Part shown: one piece after another, positions 37,021 to 45,869 of the stretch
How positions within the stretch are numbered: the stretch's first letter is position 1
How the letters are laid out: each line of letters opens with the position of its first letter
Source: Flavobacterium rakeshii
GTDB lineage: Bacteria > Bacteroidota > Bacteroidia > Flavobacteriales > Flavobacteriaceae
Assembly: GCF_009741375.1 (NCBI RefSeq)
Contig: NZ_WOWP01000063.1
Coordinates: forward strand, 1 to 64,000
Length of the DNA: 64,000 nt
Reading direction: 5' to 3'
The notes under the pieces: model-generated
Databases searched by the model: none
Seen by the model: only the letters and a program-made list of their open reading frames with translations
What the model was told of the DNA's origin: nothing
Translations under genes and position numbers: made by a program

Positions 37021-37215
37021 AGGTTTTTTTGGTTTTAATTTTTCTTTTTCGCCTACAAAATTAACACCTAATGGTCAAAAAACCCTAATAGATTCTTAAG
37101 GTTTATATAACATATAAAATAAAATTAAATAATAAATTACGCGAAGCCCTTATTTACCTTAGCTTCTCACTCTTTTCAATTAAATTTTAAATATGTTAAA
37201 TTTTTGTTAAATTTA

Positions 37216-37584
37216 TTATTTTAACGCCTCTTTGTACGCGCGTGCGTTGGCAGAACGGTTAGCAATATAAATTTTATACTGTGTCTCATTTAAAACCGAC
37301 TTCAATTTTTTATCTCTGTCCTCATCATAAGACTTTTTTTTCTTAGCTCTCTGTACCGCAGTAGCACCCGGATTTTCATCTAGCTTTTTAAGATAATCTT
37401 TATTGATTGCTAACACCTGCGTGTATTGATTATCATTAAGTGATAACTGAGATTTCATGTGGGTAGTAACCTTAGTCGCTCCTTCAGCAACTTTATCCTG
37501 AGCATTAGCAGTTACACAAAACAGTAAAGCAAGAACTAGTGTACTAACAAGGTTTTTTACCCTGCCCGTTAATTTTTTAGTCAT
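37216..37584 (-). CDS. Small secreted hypothetical protein (122 aa)
   Basis: The start is placed at ATG 37584, giving a proper signal peptide (MTKKLTGRVKNLVSTLVLAL..., cleavage after ANAQ). The frame continues upstream to 37635 but that adds only a non-signal extension. The mature protein is short, charged and helical: 'MKSQLSLNDNQYTQVLAIN' resembles LTxxQ-type periplasmic helical proteins (Spy/CpxP-like), and the C-terminal half is Lys/Asp-rich. Function unknown; a periplasmic role is inferred from the signal peptide only. Confidence 0.65.
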   Translation of the reverse strand: MTKKLTGRVKNLVSTLVLALLFCVTANAQDKVAEGATKVTTHMKSQLSLNDNQYTQVLAINKDYLKKLDENPGATAVQRAKKKKSYDEDRDKKLKSVLNETQYKIYIANRSANARAYKEALK

Positions 37585-37713
37585 GGTTGGAGTATATTTA
37601 TAGTTAATGATGCAACTAATATAATAAGAAAACATTCTTAAGAAAAAACCCCTCGATTAAGAGATTGATTTTCCCGATGAGTTGCTTTAAAAATAGATAA
37701 ACATTAAATAAAA

Positions 37714-37737
37714 AAGCCCCGCTAATAAGCGGGGCTT
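37714..37737 (-). terminator. Terminator after accC
   Basis: A perfect 10-bp stem AAGCCCCGCT / AGCGGGGCTT with a 4-nt loop. The adjoining A-run on the plus strand becomes a T-run on the minus strand, so it serves the accB-accC transcript. Confidence 0.88.
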
Positions 37738-37755
37738 GTAAAATATGGCTATAGC

Positions 37756-39105
37756 TTATTGCTTAGGCTCATTCATTTTAAAAGTCTCCATAAACTTAGT
37801 GGTATAATCACCTTCTACATAGGCTTGCTCATCCATAAGTTGTCTGTGGAAAGGAATGGTAGTTTTAATACCTTCGATTACGAACTCATCTAATGCACGC
37901 TTCATTTTGTTTATAGCTTCTTCCCTTGTTTGGGCAGTAGTTATAAGCTTAGCGATCATAGAGTCATAGTTTGGCGGAATAGTATACCCTGAGTAAACGT
38001 GAGTATCTAAACGTACACCGTGACCTCCAGGCATGTGCAGGGTAGTAATTTTACCCGGCGACGGCCTAAAGTCGTTATAAGGATCTTCTGCATTAATACG
38101 ACACTCGATAGAGTGAAGTTGCGGAAGATAGTTTTTACCTGAAATTGGCACACCTGCAGCTACTAAAATCTGCTCACGGATAAGGTCATAATCAATAACC
38201 TGCTCTGTAATAGGGTGCTCTACCTGAATACGCGTGTTCATTTCCATGAAATAGAAATTCCTGTGCTTGTCCACAAGGAACTCAACCGTACCGGCACCTT
38301 CATATTTAATAAATTCGGCAGCTTTAACAGCAGCATCACCCATTGCCTGACGAAGCTCATCTGTCATAAATGGAGACGGAGTTTCTTCAGTAAGTTTCTG
38401 GTGACGTCTTTGTACTGAACAGTCTCTTTCAGAAAGGTGACACGCCTTTCCGTAAGAATCGCCCACTACCTGGATTTCAATGTGTCTTGGCTCTTCGATA
38501 AGTTTTTCCATGTACATACCGTCGTTACCAAAAGCAGCACCGGCTTCCTGCCTTGCGCTTTCCCATGCTTTCAACAGGTCTTCAGCTTTCCAAACAGCCC
38601 TCATACCTTTACCACCACCACCGGCAGTAGCTTTAAGCATTACCGGGTAACCAAATTCTTTGGCTAGCATATCTGCCTGCTCAAAAGACTCTAATAATCC
38701 GTCTGATCCCGGTACACAAGGTACACCTGCCGCTTTCATTGTAGCTTTTGCAGTAGCCTTATCTCCCATTTTTTCAATCATCTCAGGAGAGGCACCGATA
38801 AATTTAATACCGTGCTCCTGACATATTTTAGAGAACTTAGCATTCTCTGAAAGGAAACCGTATCCAGGGTGTATTGCATCTGCATTTGTAATTTCTGCAG
38901 CAGCAATAATATTAGACATTTTAAGATATGATAAATTACTTGGAGCCGGACCTATACATACAGCCTCATCAGCAAATTTTACGTGAAGGCTTTCTGCATC
39001 GGCAGTAGAATACACGGCCACAGTCTTGATCCCCATTTCCCTGCAGGTTCTAATTACACGTAGTGCAATCTCTCCCCTGTTTGCAATTAATATTTTTTTA
39101 AACAT
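37756..39105 (-). CDS. accC: Acetyl-CoA carboxylase, biotin carboxylase subunit
   Basis: 449 residues, full length. It carboxylates biotin on AccB with ATP and bicarbonate, the first step of fatty acid synthesis. Motifs: N-terminal '[21 protein letters not shown]', '[11 protein letters not shown]', the ATP-grasp loop [12 protein letters not shown], '[16 protein letters not shown]' (core [12 protein letters not shown]) and the catalytic region '[15 protein letters not shown]'. Encoded directly after accB and fabH. Confidence 0.97.
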   Translation of the reverse strand: MFKKILIANRGEIALRVIRTCREMGIKTVAVYSTADAESLHVKFADEAVCIGPAPSNLSYLKMSNIIAAAEITNADAIHPGYGFLSENAKFSKICQEHGIKFIGASPEMIEKMGDKATAKATMKAAGVPCVPGSDGLLESFEQADMLAKEFGYPVMLKATAGGGGKGMRAVWKAEDLLKAWESARQEAGAAFGNDGMYMEKLIEEPRHIEIQVVGDSYGKACHLSERDCSVQRRHQKLTEETPSPFMTDELRQAMGDAAVKAAEFIKYEGAGTVEFLVDKHRNFYFMEMNTRIQVEHPITEQVIDYDLIREQILVAAGVPISGKNYLPQLHSIECRINAEDPYNDFRPSPGKITTLHMPGGHGVRLDTHVYSGYTIPPNYDSMIAKLITTAQTREEAINKMKRALDEFVIEGIKTTIPFHRQLMDEQAYVEGDYTTKFMETFKMNEPKQ

Positions 39106-39193
39106 TGCTTGAGATTTTTTATTTGAACTGTATATTTTAAATAAAGCAAATGAGGATGTTACTCCTCATTTAGCAATAAGTATTTAAAATTCC

Positions 39194-39685
39194 TTATGAC
39201 GGATCAACTAAGAATAATGGCTGATCAAACTCCACCGGAGAAGCATCGTCTACTAATACCTTAACGATTTTACCAGACACTTCAGATTCGATTTCGTTGA
39301 AAAGCTTCATTGCTTCAATTACACAAACCACATCTCCTTTAGAGATTGTGCTTCCCACCTCTACAAACGGAGCTTTGTCCGGAGATGGTTTTCTATATAA
39401 AGTACCTATTATAGGTGATTTTACAGTTACGTATTTAGAATCTTCTTCTGTAGCAGCAGCGGCAGGTGCAGCAGCAGCCGGAGCAGCAGCTACAGGAGCC
39501 TGTTGCGGAACTGCCTGTGGAGCCGGCTGGCTTACAGGAACGTGCTGAACGTAAGTAGTTGCAGCCTCTGTACCAGCTTCTGTAGTTTTGATGGTGATTT
39601 TAAAATCATCCATTTCTAATTTTACTTCGGTAGCACCGGATTTTGCTACAAACTTAATTAGGTTTTGAATTTCTCTAATATCCAT
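39194..39685 (-). CDS. accB: Acetyl-CoA carboxylase, biotin carboxyl carrier protein
   Basis: 163 residues. An N-terminal domain (1-45) is followed by a flexible Ala/Pro/Gln-rich linker (about 46-85) and a C-terminal biotinyl domain with the biotinylation site Lys127 in EAMKLFNEIESE. It carries carboxybiotin between AccC and the carboxyltransferase. Encoded between fabH (26 bp) and accC (88 bp). Confidence 0.95.
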   Translation of the reverse strand: MDIREIQNLIKFVAKSGATEVKLEMDDFKITIKTTEAGTEAATTYVQHVPVSQPAPQAVPQQAPVAAAPAAAAPAAAATEEDSKYVTVKSPIIGTLYRKPSPDKAPFVEVGSTISKGDVVCVIEAMKLFNEIESEVSGKIVKVLVDDASPVEFDQPLFLVDPS

Positions 39686-39711
39686 AATTTCCGAATTTTG
39701 TTTAGTCTGTT

Positions 39712-40710
39712 CTATTTTTTATCGTATGCCCATTTAAGATATATCGATCCCCATGTAAATCCGCCTCCAAAAGAAGCAAACACAAGGTTATCACCTTTTT
39801 TGAACTGATGTTCATAATCGCTAAGCAATAATGGTAATGTTGCTGATGTAGTATTACCGTATTTCTCGATATTAACTAATACTTTAGAGTCATCAAGATT
39901 CATTCTTGACGCGGTAGCATCAATAATTCTCTTGTTAGCCTGGTGTGCAATTAACCAATCTACATCATCGTGCGAAAGGTTGTTGCGATTCATTATTTTT
40001 TCACTTACATCGGCCATGTTAGATACCGCATATTTAAATACGGTTTTACCGTCCTGGAAAACATAATGTTGTTTGTTTGCCACAGTTTCTTCTGAAGCAG
40101 GAAGTAGAGATCCGCCGGCATCTATTTTAAGATACTCACGACCAATACCGTCACTTCTTAAATACTCATCCTGAAGACCATAACCCTCTTCATTTGGTTC
40201 GAATAGTACAGCACCTGCACCATCGCCAAAAATAATACAGGTAGCCCTGTCAGTATAATCTATAATTGAAGACATTTTATCTGCCCCTACAAGAAGTACT
40301 TTTTTATATCGTCCGCTTTGAATATAAGCGGCTGCGGTAGACATACCGTATAAAAAACTGGAGCATGCAGCCTGCAAATCGTATGCAAAGGCGTTAACAG
40401 CGCCTATTTGTGTAGCCACATAAACTGCGGTGGCTGCCACAGGCATATCAGGAGTTGCGGTAGCCAGAAGCACCATATCGATATCTTCCGGTTTAGTTCC
40501 TGATTTTTGCAGCAAATCCTGTGCTGCTTTTATAGCTAAAAAGGAAGTTCCTTTATCTTTATCTTTAAGTATACGCCTTTCTTTGATTCCTGTACGGGAA
40601 GTAATCCATTCGTCATTTGTATCAACCATTGTTTCTAAAACCTGGTTTGACAGGACATAATCTGGCACGTAAGCCCCTACAGCAGTAATGGCGGCTGTTA
40701 TTTTGTTCAT
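39712..40710 (-). CDS. fabH: Beta-ketoacyl-ACP synthase III
   Basis: 332 residues. It condenses acetyl-CoA (or branched primers) with malonyl-ACP to start fatty acid chains. The triad is visible: Cys116 in DLQAACSSFLYG, His in LIAHQANKRI and Asn in KYGNTTSATLPL. 'DEWITSRTGIKERR' and the C-terminal 'FASFGGGFTWGSIYLKW' complete the signature. It heads the fabH-accB-accC cluster, separated from rpmF by the terminator at 40828. Confidence 0.95.
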   Translation of the reverse strand: MNKITAAITAVGAYVPDYVLSNQVLETMVDTNDEWITSRTGIKERRILKDKDKGTSFLAIKAAQDLLQKSGTKPEDIDMVLLATATPDMPVAATAVYVATQIGAVNAFAYDLQAACSSFLYGMSTAAAYIQSGRYKKVLLVGADKMSSIIDYTDRATCIIFGDGAGAVLFEPNEEGYGLQDEYLRSDGIGREYLKIDAGGSLLPASEETVANKQHYVFQDGKTVFKYAVSNMADVSEKIMNRNNLSHDDVDWLIAHQANKRIIDATASRMNLDDSKVLVNIEKYGNTTSATLPLLLSDYEHQFKKGDNLVFASFGGGFTWGSIYLKWAYDKK

Positions 40711-40827
40711 AAGGATAAGTTATTTCTATTCAAATCCGGGAATTTGAAAAAGCGGTGGAAATTACAAAAAAAATACAAAACCCCTTGTAATATTCCTCCT
40801 TATTTTCAAATAGATTGCGTTTAACAA

Positions 40828-40854
40828 AAAAACTCTCACTATGTGAGAGTTTTT
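40828..40854 (-). terminator. Terminator between rpmF and fabH
   Basis: A perfect 12-bp stem AAAAACTCTCAC / GTGAGAGTTTTT with a 3-nt loop and T-runs on both strands. It ends the DUF177-rpmF transcript. Confidence 0.88.
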
Positions 40855-40871
40855 CTCTTATATCTTAACAA

Positions 40872-41066
40872 TTAAGCAACCGCTTCCTGTTTGTCTATAA
40901 CTACCTGTCCTCTGTAGTACATTTTACCTTCATGCCAGTAAGCTCTGTGGTATAAATGCGCTTCTCCGGTTACTGGACATGTAGCGATTTGAGGAACAGA
41001 CGCCTTATAGTGCGTCCTTCTCTTGTCTCTTCTCGTTTTCGAGATCTTTCTCTTAGGATGTGCCAT
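40872..41066 (-). CDS. rpmF: 50S ribosomal protein L32
   Basis: 64 residues. It starts [21 protein letters not shown], the conserved L32 N-terminus, followed by '[15 protein letters not shown]'. The zinc ribbon of many L32 proteins is reduced here to one Cys. It is encoded 9 bp after the DUF177 gene, the classic yceD-rpmF pair, and ends before a strong terminator. Confidence 0.95.
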   Translation of the reverse strand: MAHPKRKISKTRRDKRRTHYKASVPQIATCPVTGEAHLYHRAYWHEGKMYYRGQVVIDKQEAVA

Positions 41067-41075
41067 TTTACTATA

Positions 41076-41609
41076 TTATTTATCCGTTAATAGTTTTTTT
41101 AATTCGTCCCATCGGGGATCTGTGTCTTCTTCTTTTTTATGTTCCACTTTAGGAGCCAGCTCCTCAAGTTTGTTTAATATTTCTGCATTCATAGTGCCGT
41201 CTTTAATACCCGGATGCACCCTTTTTGACGGAACCGAAAGCACAATCATTTCATATATATATTGCGCTACGTCCACTTGGTACTCTCCGTGTGGTAAAAC
41301 CAGCATCTCCTCGTTTTCGTCATTAAATTCTTCACCAAATTTTACAATCAGGTCAAGCTTGCCTTTTATCGGCAAATCAAAATCTTCATTAGAAAGATCA
41401 CAAGGTACATTTACCGTACCCTTATGCTTAAATGTTAACTCAAGCATGGTAAGCTTTTTATCCAAAACAAGGTTCACCTTAATATTGACATCATTATATT
41501 CATCAAAATTAAAATGATCAAAGAACGCTTTGTTTATTTCAAACTCAAACTGGTGCTTCCCCTGTTTTAACCCAGCAAACTGGATTAAAAATTCTTTATT
41601 AACTTTCAT
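41076..41609 (-). CDS. DUF177 (YceD-like) protein upstream of rpmF
   Basis: 177 residues. A beta-rich N-terminal half is followed by 'VPCDLSNEDFDLPIKGKLDLIVKFG' (core VPCDLSNEDFDLPI), the DUF177 landmark, and 'LPHGEYQVDVAQYIYEMIVLSVP'. The C-terminus ends DPRWDELKKLL, typical of this family. YceD-like proteins are linked to 23S rRNA accumulation and are almost always encoded just before rpmF, as here. Start ATG 41609 follows a good promoter at 41699-41727. Confidence 0.92.
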   Translation of the reverse strand: MKVNKEFLIQFAGLKQGKHQFEFEINKAFFDHFNFDEYNDVNIKVNLVLDKKLTMLELTFKHKGTVNVPCDLSNEDFDLPIKGKLDLIVKFGEEFNDENEEMLVLPHGEYQVDVAQYIYEMIVLSVPSKRVHPGIKDGTMNAEILNKLEELAPKVEHKKEEDTDPRWDELKKLLTDK

Positions 41610-41698
41610 GTGGTGTGTTTTTTAAAAGTTCACATGATATTGCCGAACTGATTATTAAAACAGCCACAACTCACTTCATCACAACAGTTTTGAGCGTG

Positions 41699-41727
41699 CA
41701 AAGATATAAAATTATTGCAAATCCAAA
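41699..41727 (-). promoter_or_regulatory. Strong Bacteroidota promoter for DUF177-rpmF
   Basis: Minus strand: TTTG (41724-41727), 17-nt spacer, TATCTTTG (41699-41706). Both boxes match consensus exactly with standard spacing. The leader is about 85 nt. Confidence 0.7.
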
Positions 41728-41749
41728 CCTGTTATCAACATTTTTTTGT

Positions 41750-42799
41750 TTATAACTGTTTTTCCTTAGTTTTTAAAGGATTTTGGGTTATTTCCCTATA
41801 ATCGTTTCGGTTATTAAATATATCTAAAGCCAAATATACGGCTTCTTTAAAAGAATTAAAATCGGCTTCTCCTTTTCCTGCAATATCATAAGCAGTACCA
41901 TGATCGGGAGATGTTCTTATACCATCCAGCCCTGCGGTGTAATTCACTCCGTTTCCAAACGAAAGTGTTTTAAACGGCACAAGCCCCTGGTCATGGTAAG
42001 CAGCAATTACGGCATCATATTTCTCATAGGCACTGCTTCCGAAAAACCCGTCGGCAGAAAACGGACCGAAAGCCAGTATACCTTCATCAAATAATTTCCT
42101 CAACGTTGGTTTAAGTACTGTATCATCTTCAGTACCTATTACTCCGTTATCTCCACAATGCGGATTAACACATAGCACGGCTATTTTAGGTCGGTTCACT
42201 CTAAAATCCTGTTTAAGTGCCTGATTAACGGTAGTTATTTTTTTTCTTATAAGCTCTTCGGTCAAATGCGAAGCCACCTCATTAACAGGAACATGATCTG
42301 TAAGTAAGCCTACTTTCAGGTCATCGTGCACCATTAACATAAGTGCATCACCTTCCAACTGCTCGTTAAGATAATCAGTATGACCCGGGAATTTAAATTC
42401 TTCCGACTGTATGTTATACTTATTAATAGGAGCTGTTACCAGCACATCAATCTCCTTATTCTTTAAAGCTTCGGTAGCAGCGGTGAACGACTTAATAGCA
42501 TATTTACCCACATTTTCATCGTTTGTACCAAATTCAATATTTACACCCTCACGCCAAACATTAAGCACGTTAAACTTGCCATGCACCAACTGGTCAAGGC
42601 TGTCTATACCATGTATATGAATATCAACATGAAGTGACTTCCTAATAAAGGATATGATTTTTGCGTTAGCAAAAACCACCGGAGTACACATTTCCAGCAT
42701 TCGGGCATCCTCAAAGGTTTTAAGTACTACTTCACTACCTATTCCGTTAAGGTCTCCTATAGATATACCTACAATTACATTTTCTGCTTTTTTGGTCAT
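41750..42799 (-). CDS. pdxA: 4-hydroxythreonine-4-phosphate dehydrogenase
   Basis: 349 residues. It oxidises 4-hydroxythreonine-4-phosphate in de novo pyridoxal phosphate synthesis. Motifs: 'GISIGDLNGIGSEVVLKTFED', 'VTAPINKYNIQSEEFKFPGHTDYL' (core VTAPINKYN and FPGHTDYL with the metal-binding His), 'NPHCGDNGVIGTED', 'YHDQGLVPFK' (metal His) and 'RTSPDHGTAYDIAGKG'. Divergent from riboflavin synthase across 48 bp with overlapping promoters. Confidence 0.96.
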   Translation of the reverse strand: MTKKAENVIVGISIGDLNGIGSEVVLKTFEDARMLEMCTPVVFANAKIISFIRKSLHVDIHIHGIDSLDQLVHGKFNVLNVWREGVNIEFGTNDENVGKYAIKSFTAATEALKNKEIDVLVTAPINKYNIQSEEFKFPGHTDYLNEQLEGDALMLMVHDDLKVGLLTDHVPVNEVASHLTEELIRKKITTVNQALKQDFRVNRPKIAVLCVNPHCGDNGVIGTEDDTVLKPTLRKLFDEGILAFGPFSADGFFGSSAYEKYDAVIAAYHDQGLVPFKTLSFGNGVNYTAGLDGIRTSPDHGTAYDIAGKGEADFNSFKEAVYLALDIFNNRNDYREITQNPLKTKEKQL

Positions 42800-42838
42800 A
42801 ATGGCGCTTTAATTTGCTACTTTTGAATTGCAAATTTA
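42791..42838. promoter_or_regulatory. Overlapping divergent promoters of pdxA and ribE
   Basis: Plus strand: TTTG 42791-42794, 23-nt spacer, TACTTTTG 42818-42825. Minus strand: TAAATTTG at 42838-42831. Both -7 boxes are exact TAnnTTTG matches and the start codons are only 48 bp apart. The two polymerases cannot load at the same time. Confidence 0.6.
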
Positions 42839-42853
42839 TAAAATTAAATGAGG

Positions 42854-43444
42854 ATGTTTACAGGAATTGTTGAAACACTTGGAACCATAAAAGAAATAAA
42901 AAAAGACAACGACAATCTTCACGTTACCATACTATCGGGATTAACACCCGAACTTAAAATAGACCAAAGCGTATCGCACAACGGCGTATGCCTTACTGTT
43001 GTTGCCCTAAGCGAAGACAGCTACACTGTAACCGCAATTAAGGAAACTCTTGAAAAAACAAATTTAAAAGACTGGAAAGAGGGTGATATGGTAAACCTTG
43101 AAAGAGGAATGAAACTGGGCGACAGGCTGGACGGACATATAGTACAGGGCCATATAGACCAAACTGGGGTTTGCAAAAGTGTTGAAGAAGCAAACGGAAG
43201 CTGGTACTATACTTTTGAATACGACAAAAACCTAAGCAACATTACCATAGAGAAAGGATCTATCACAGTAAACGGAGTTAGCCTTACCGTAGTAAATTCA
43301 AAACTTAATGAGTTTAGCGTTGCCATTATACCTTATACCCACGAACATACCAACTTTAAATACATACAACCAGGCACGGTTATCAATTTAGAGTTTGACG
43401 TTATAGGAAAATACGTTAGCCGTATACACGAGCTAAGAAATTAA
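42854..43444 (+). CDS. ribE: Riboflavin synthase, alpha chain
   Basis: 196 residues. It dismutates two 6,7-dimethyl-8-ribityllumazines to riboflavin. The two homologous barrels are visible: 'MFTGIVETLGTI' and 'DQSVSHNGVCLTV' in the first, 'DGHIVQGHIDQTG' bridging, and 'EKGSITVNGVSLTVV' in the second. The family starts at MFTGIVE, so ATG 42854 is chosen over the in-frame ATG 42848, which would add Met-Arg. The C-terminus ends IGKYVSRIHELRN as expected. Confidence 0.93.
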   Translation: MFTGIVETLGTIKEIKKDNDNLHVTILSGLTPELKIDQSVSHNGVCLTVVALSEDSYTVTAIKETLEKTNLKDWKEGDMVNLERGMKLGDRLDGHIVQGHIDQTGVCKSVEEANGSWYYTFEYDKNLSNITIEKGSITVNGVSLTVVNSKLNEFSVAIIPYTHEHTNFKYIQPGTVINLEFDVIGKYVSRIHELRN

Positions 43445-43463
43445 CTTTTGTTCAACGACCTCT

Positions 43464-43502
43464 GTTAGATTATTTTCATAGCTTTGTTGAAAATAATCTA
43501 AC
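43464..43502 (+). promoter_or_regulatory. Perfect 15-bp inverted repeat bracketing the promoter of the radical-SAM cassette
   Basis: Left arm GTTAGATTATTTTCA (43464-43478) and right arm TGAAAATAATCTAAC (43488-43502) are exactly complementary, with a 9-bp spacer. The spacer holds TAGCTTTG (43479-43486), an exact TAnnTTTG -7 element. The right arm ends one base before ATG 43503. The transcript would start inside the right arm, so the full repeat is not in the RNA. It should act as a DNA operator, most simply for a dimeric repressor. Confidence 0.65.
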
Positions 43503-44765
43503 ATGAGTGATCGCATACGTGAAAAGCTTTCCATATTAGCCGATGCTGCTAAATATGATGTATCCTGCTCATCCAGTGGCAGTACCCGAAAAAATGACAA
43601 CAAAGGACTGGGCGACAGCAGCGCCTCAGGCATTTGTCACTCCTACACCGAAGACGGTCGCTGTGTATCGTTACTCAAAATATTACTTACTAACCATTGT
43701 ATATACGATTGTGCTTTTTGTGTATCCCGCAAAAGCAATGATATAAAACGTGCTGCTTTTACTGTAGACGAGGTTGTTAACCTCACCATTAACTTTTACA
43801 GACGCAATTACATTGAAGGTCTGTTTTTAAGTTCGGGCATTTTTAAGGATGCCGATTTTACCATGGAACGGCTGTTGCGCATTGTAAAAAAACTAAGGCT
43901 TGAAGAACGTTTTAACGGTTACATACACCTTAAAACCATACCGGGCGCGAGTCCTGAACTATTATCTGAAGCCGGGCTTTATGCCGACAGGATGAGCATC
44001 AACCTGGAGATGCCCACCGAAAGAGGCCTGAAACTACTGGCCCCCGATAAATCACACGATGAAGTAAAAAAACCATTAGGTTTTATACAAAACACCATCA
44101 CTAAGTTTAAAGACGAAAAGAAAACCGGACTCATAAAAAGCATCCCGAAATTTGTTCCTGCCGGACAAAGTACCCAAATGGTAATTGGTGCCACACCTGA
44201 AACCGACATGGAAATTATGTACAGCGCCAACCAATACTATAAAGACTACAAGCTAAAACGCGTATACTATTCGGGATACATACCTATAAGTTATGACGAT
44301 CGTATGCCACAAATAGGCAGCCAACCACCGTTGCTTCGTGAAAACAGGCTGTATCAAACCGACTGGCTTATGCGATTTTATGGTTTTGAGGTACAGGAAC
44401 TGCTTAACCCCAAAAATCCGCATCTGGATACCGATATTGACCCAAAACTGAGTTGGGCTTTACGCAACCCTGAACAGTTCCCTGTTGACATCAACACTGC
44501 CGACTACCGTATGATATTGCGCATACCGGGCATAGGCACACAATCGGCACTCAAAATAATCCAGGCTCGTAAATTCGGGAAACTGCGCAGCGACCAACTC
44601 AAAAAAATAGGGATTGCTTATAACAGGGCAAAATTCTTTATACGCTGTGCCGATAGTCCATACCAGCTTAACGACCCCGAACCTCAACATATAAAACATC
44701 TTATATTATCTGAAAGCAACAGTAAATACCTTAAAGTGCCCCAAAATCAATTAAGCCTGTTTTAG
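43503..44765 (+). CDS. Putative DNA modification/repair radical SAM protein (TIGR03916-type) with helix-hairpin-helix
   Basis: 420 residues. The radical SAM cluster is C66-x3-C70-x2-C73 (CIYDCAFC). The context 'LTNHCIYDCAFCVSRKSNDI', then 'EGLFLSSGIFKDADFTMERLL' and 'NLEMPTERGLKLLAPDKSH' is that of the group named putative DNA modification/repair radical SAM proteins. The C-terminal third has a helix-hairpin-helix-like DNA-binding segment, 'DINTADYRMILRIPGIGTQSA' (core ILRIPGIGTQSA). It is followed one base later by the DUF4130 partner. Radical chemistry on nucleic acid is plausible; substrate and product are unknown. Confidence 0.85.
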   Translation: MSDRIREKLSILADAAKYDVSCSSSGSTRKNDNKGLGDSSASGICHSYTEDGRCVSLLKILLTNHCIYDCAFCVSRKSNDIKRAAFTVDEVVNLTINFYRRNYIEGLFLSSGIFKDADFTMERLLRIVKKLRLEERFNGYIHLKTIPGASPELLSEAGLYADRMSINLEMPTERGLKLLAPDKSHDEVKKPLGFIQNTITKFKDEKKTGLIKSIPKFVPAGQSTQMVIGATPETDMEIMYSANQYYKDYKLKRVYYSGYIPISYDDRMPQIGSQPPLLRENRLYQTDWLMRFYGFEVQELLNPKNPHLDTDIDPKLSWALRNPEQFPVDINTADYRMILRIPGIGTQSALKIIQARKFGKLRSDQLKKIGIAYNRAKFFIRCADSPYQLNDPEPQHIKHLILSESNSKYLKVPQNQLSLF

Positions 44766-44766
44766 T

Positions 44767-45543
44767 ATGGTTACCTATGTATTTGACGGATCGATGGAAG
44801 GATTGCTAACAGCAATCTTTGAATATTACGAGTACAAACCAGGCAAAATACAACTGGTTTGGAATAAGCATTACCAACCCACAATGCTTGGCGAAACACA
44901 TACTATTATAAATGACAAAGCAAAAGGTGAAAGGGTTTGGAACGGACTCAAAAAAAAGATGAGTGCCGACTGGCTCATGAAGTTTTACAGAGCTTACCTT
45001 AGCGAAGTACCGCAAACCTTTCAGGATCTTTTTGATTTTGCCCGCTATATTTTTGACAATCCTAAGGGTGCCGAAAAAAACTTTGGCAACCCGCATGTAA
45101 TGGCTGTATCAAAAATGAACCGCATGGTAGGGCGTGAAAGACATCGTTTCACAGCCTTTATACGTTTTCAGGAAACGGCAGACGGTATATTTTATGCACC
45201 CGCCGAACCCGATTTTAACGTACTCCCGTTAATAGCCAATTTTTACAAAAACCGCTTTGCCGACCAGAAGTGGATTATTTATGACATTAAAAGAAAATAC
45301 GGGCTTTATTATGACCTCAACACGGTGCAAACCATATCTTTTGAGTTTATACAAAATATAGATACCTCAAAAAAGAGACTTTCAAACGACCTTGTTAGTA
45401 ATAGCGAAGAGCTCACTTCCCTACTATGGAAAGACTATTTTAACAGCATTAATATACCCGCAAGAAAGAACATGAAACTCCACATTCAATACCTGCCTAA
45501 GCGTTATTGGAAATATTTGAATGAAAAAGACGACAAAAATTAA
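44767..45543 (+). CDS. DUF4130 / TIGR03915-type putative DNA metabolism protein
   Basis: 258 residues. Features of the family: N-terminal 'YVFDGSMEGLLTAIFEYYEYK', 'HVMAVSKMNRMVGRERHRF' and 'YDIKRKYGLYYDLNTVQTISF' (core YDIKRKYGLYYDL). In other bacteria this domain is paired with, or fused to, uracil-DNA-glycosylase-like (UdgX-type) proteins, which supports a DNA repair role. Here it follows the radical SAM gene with only one base between stop and ATG, so the two are co-translated. No signal peptide. Mechanism unknown. Confidence 0.85.
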   Translation: MVTYVFDGSMEGLLTAIFEYYEYKPGKIQLVWNKHYQPTMLGETHTIINDKAKGERVWNGLKKKMSADWLMKFYRAYLSEVPQTFQDLFDFARYIFDNPKGAEKNFGNPHVMAVSKMNRMVGRERHRFTAFIRFQETADGIFYAPAEPDFNVLPLIANFYKNRFADQKWIIYDIKRKYGLYYDLNTVQTISFEFIQNIDTSKKRLSNDLVSNSEELTSLLWKDYFNSINIPARKNMKLHIQYLPKRYWKYLNEKDDKN

Positions 45544-45869
45544 GTTAATTTTAATCAAATGTTAGGCAAATGCTTAACAAGTCATTAACAAGACTTAAAA
45601 ACAACATTCAAAAAGTAACTATAACACATCCTTATATTTATTGACACCTGGTGTAATTTATTCAAATTTCAAATCTATTGTTACAAAAATAACATTTTTT
45701 ACGCTTAATGTTATTTTTAACATTAAGCCCGTTGTTAAAGGATTCACAACAATATTATAAGTAAATCATAAATTTTTAGCTTTTTGTTAACATTTTAACG
45801 TCGTTTATACTGATTATCTTTAAATAGCTAAAAACAAGATGTTTAACAATTTAAAAACCATGCCTTATT
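45544..45869. other. AT-rich intergenic region with a hairpin and TTAACA repeats
   Basis: 326 bp. It contains a perfect 11-bp dyad GCTTAATGTTA / TAACATTAAGC with a 4-nt TTTT loop (45703-45728) without a following T-run. Copies of TTAACAAG repeat near 45575-45592. A near-consensus -7 TATCTTTA at 45815-45822 lies 47 nt before ATG 45870. No gene is visible. The dyad could be a regulatory site of the large T9SS gene. Confidence 0.5.

Noticed and set aside
43464..43502. Inverted repeat considered as a transcription terminator of ribE
   Set aside because: No T-run follows, the loop carries an exact -7 promoter box, and the right arm ends against a start codon; an operator fits better.
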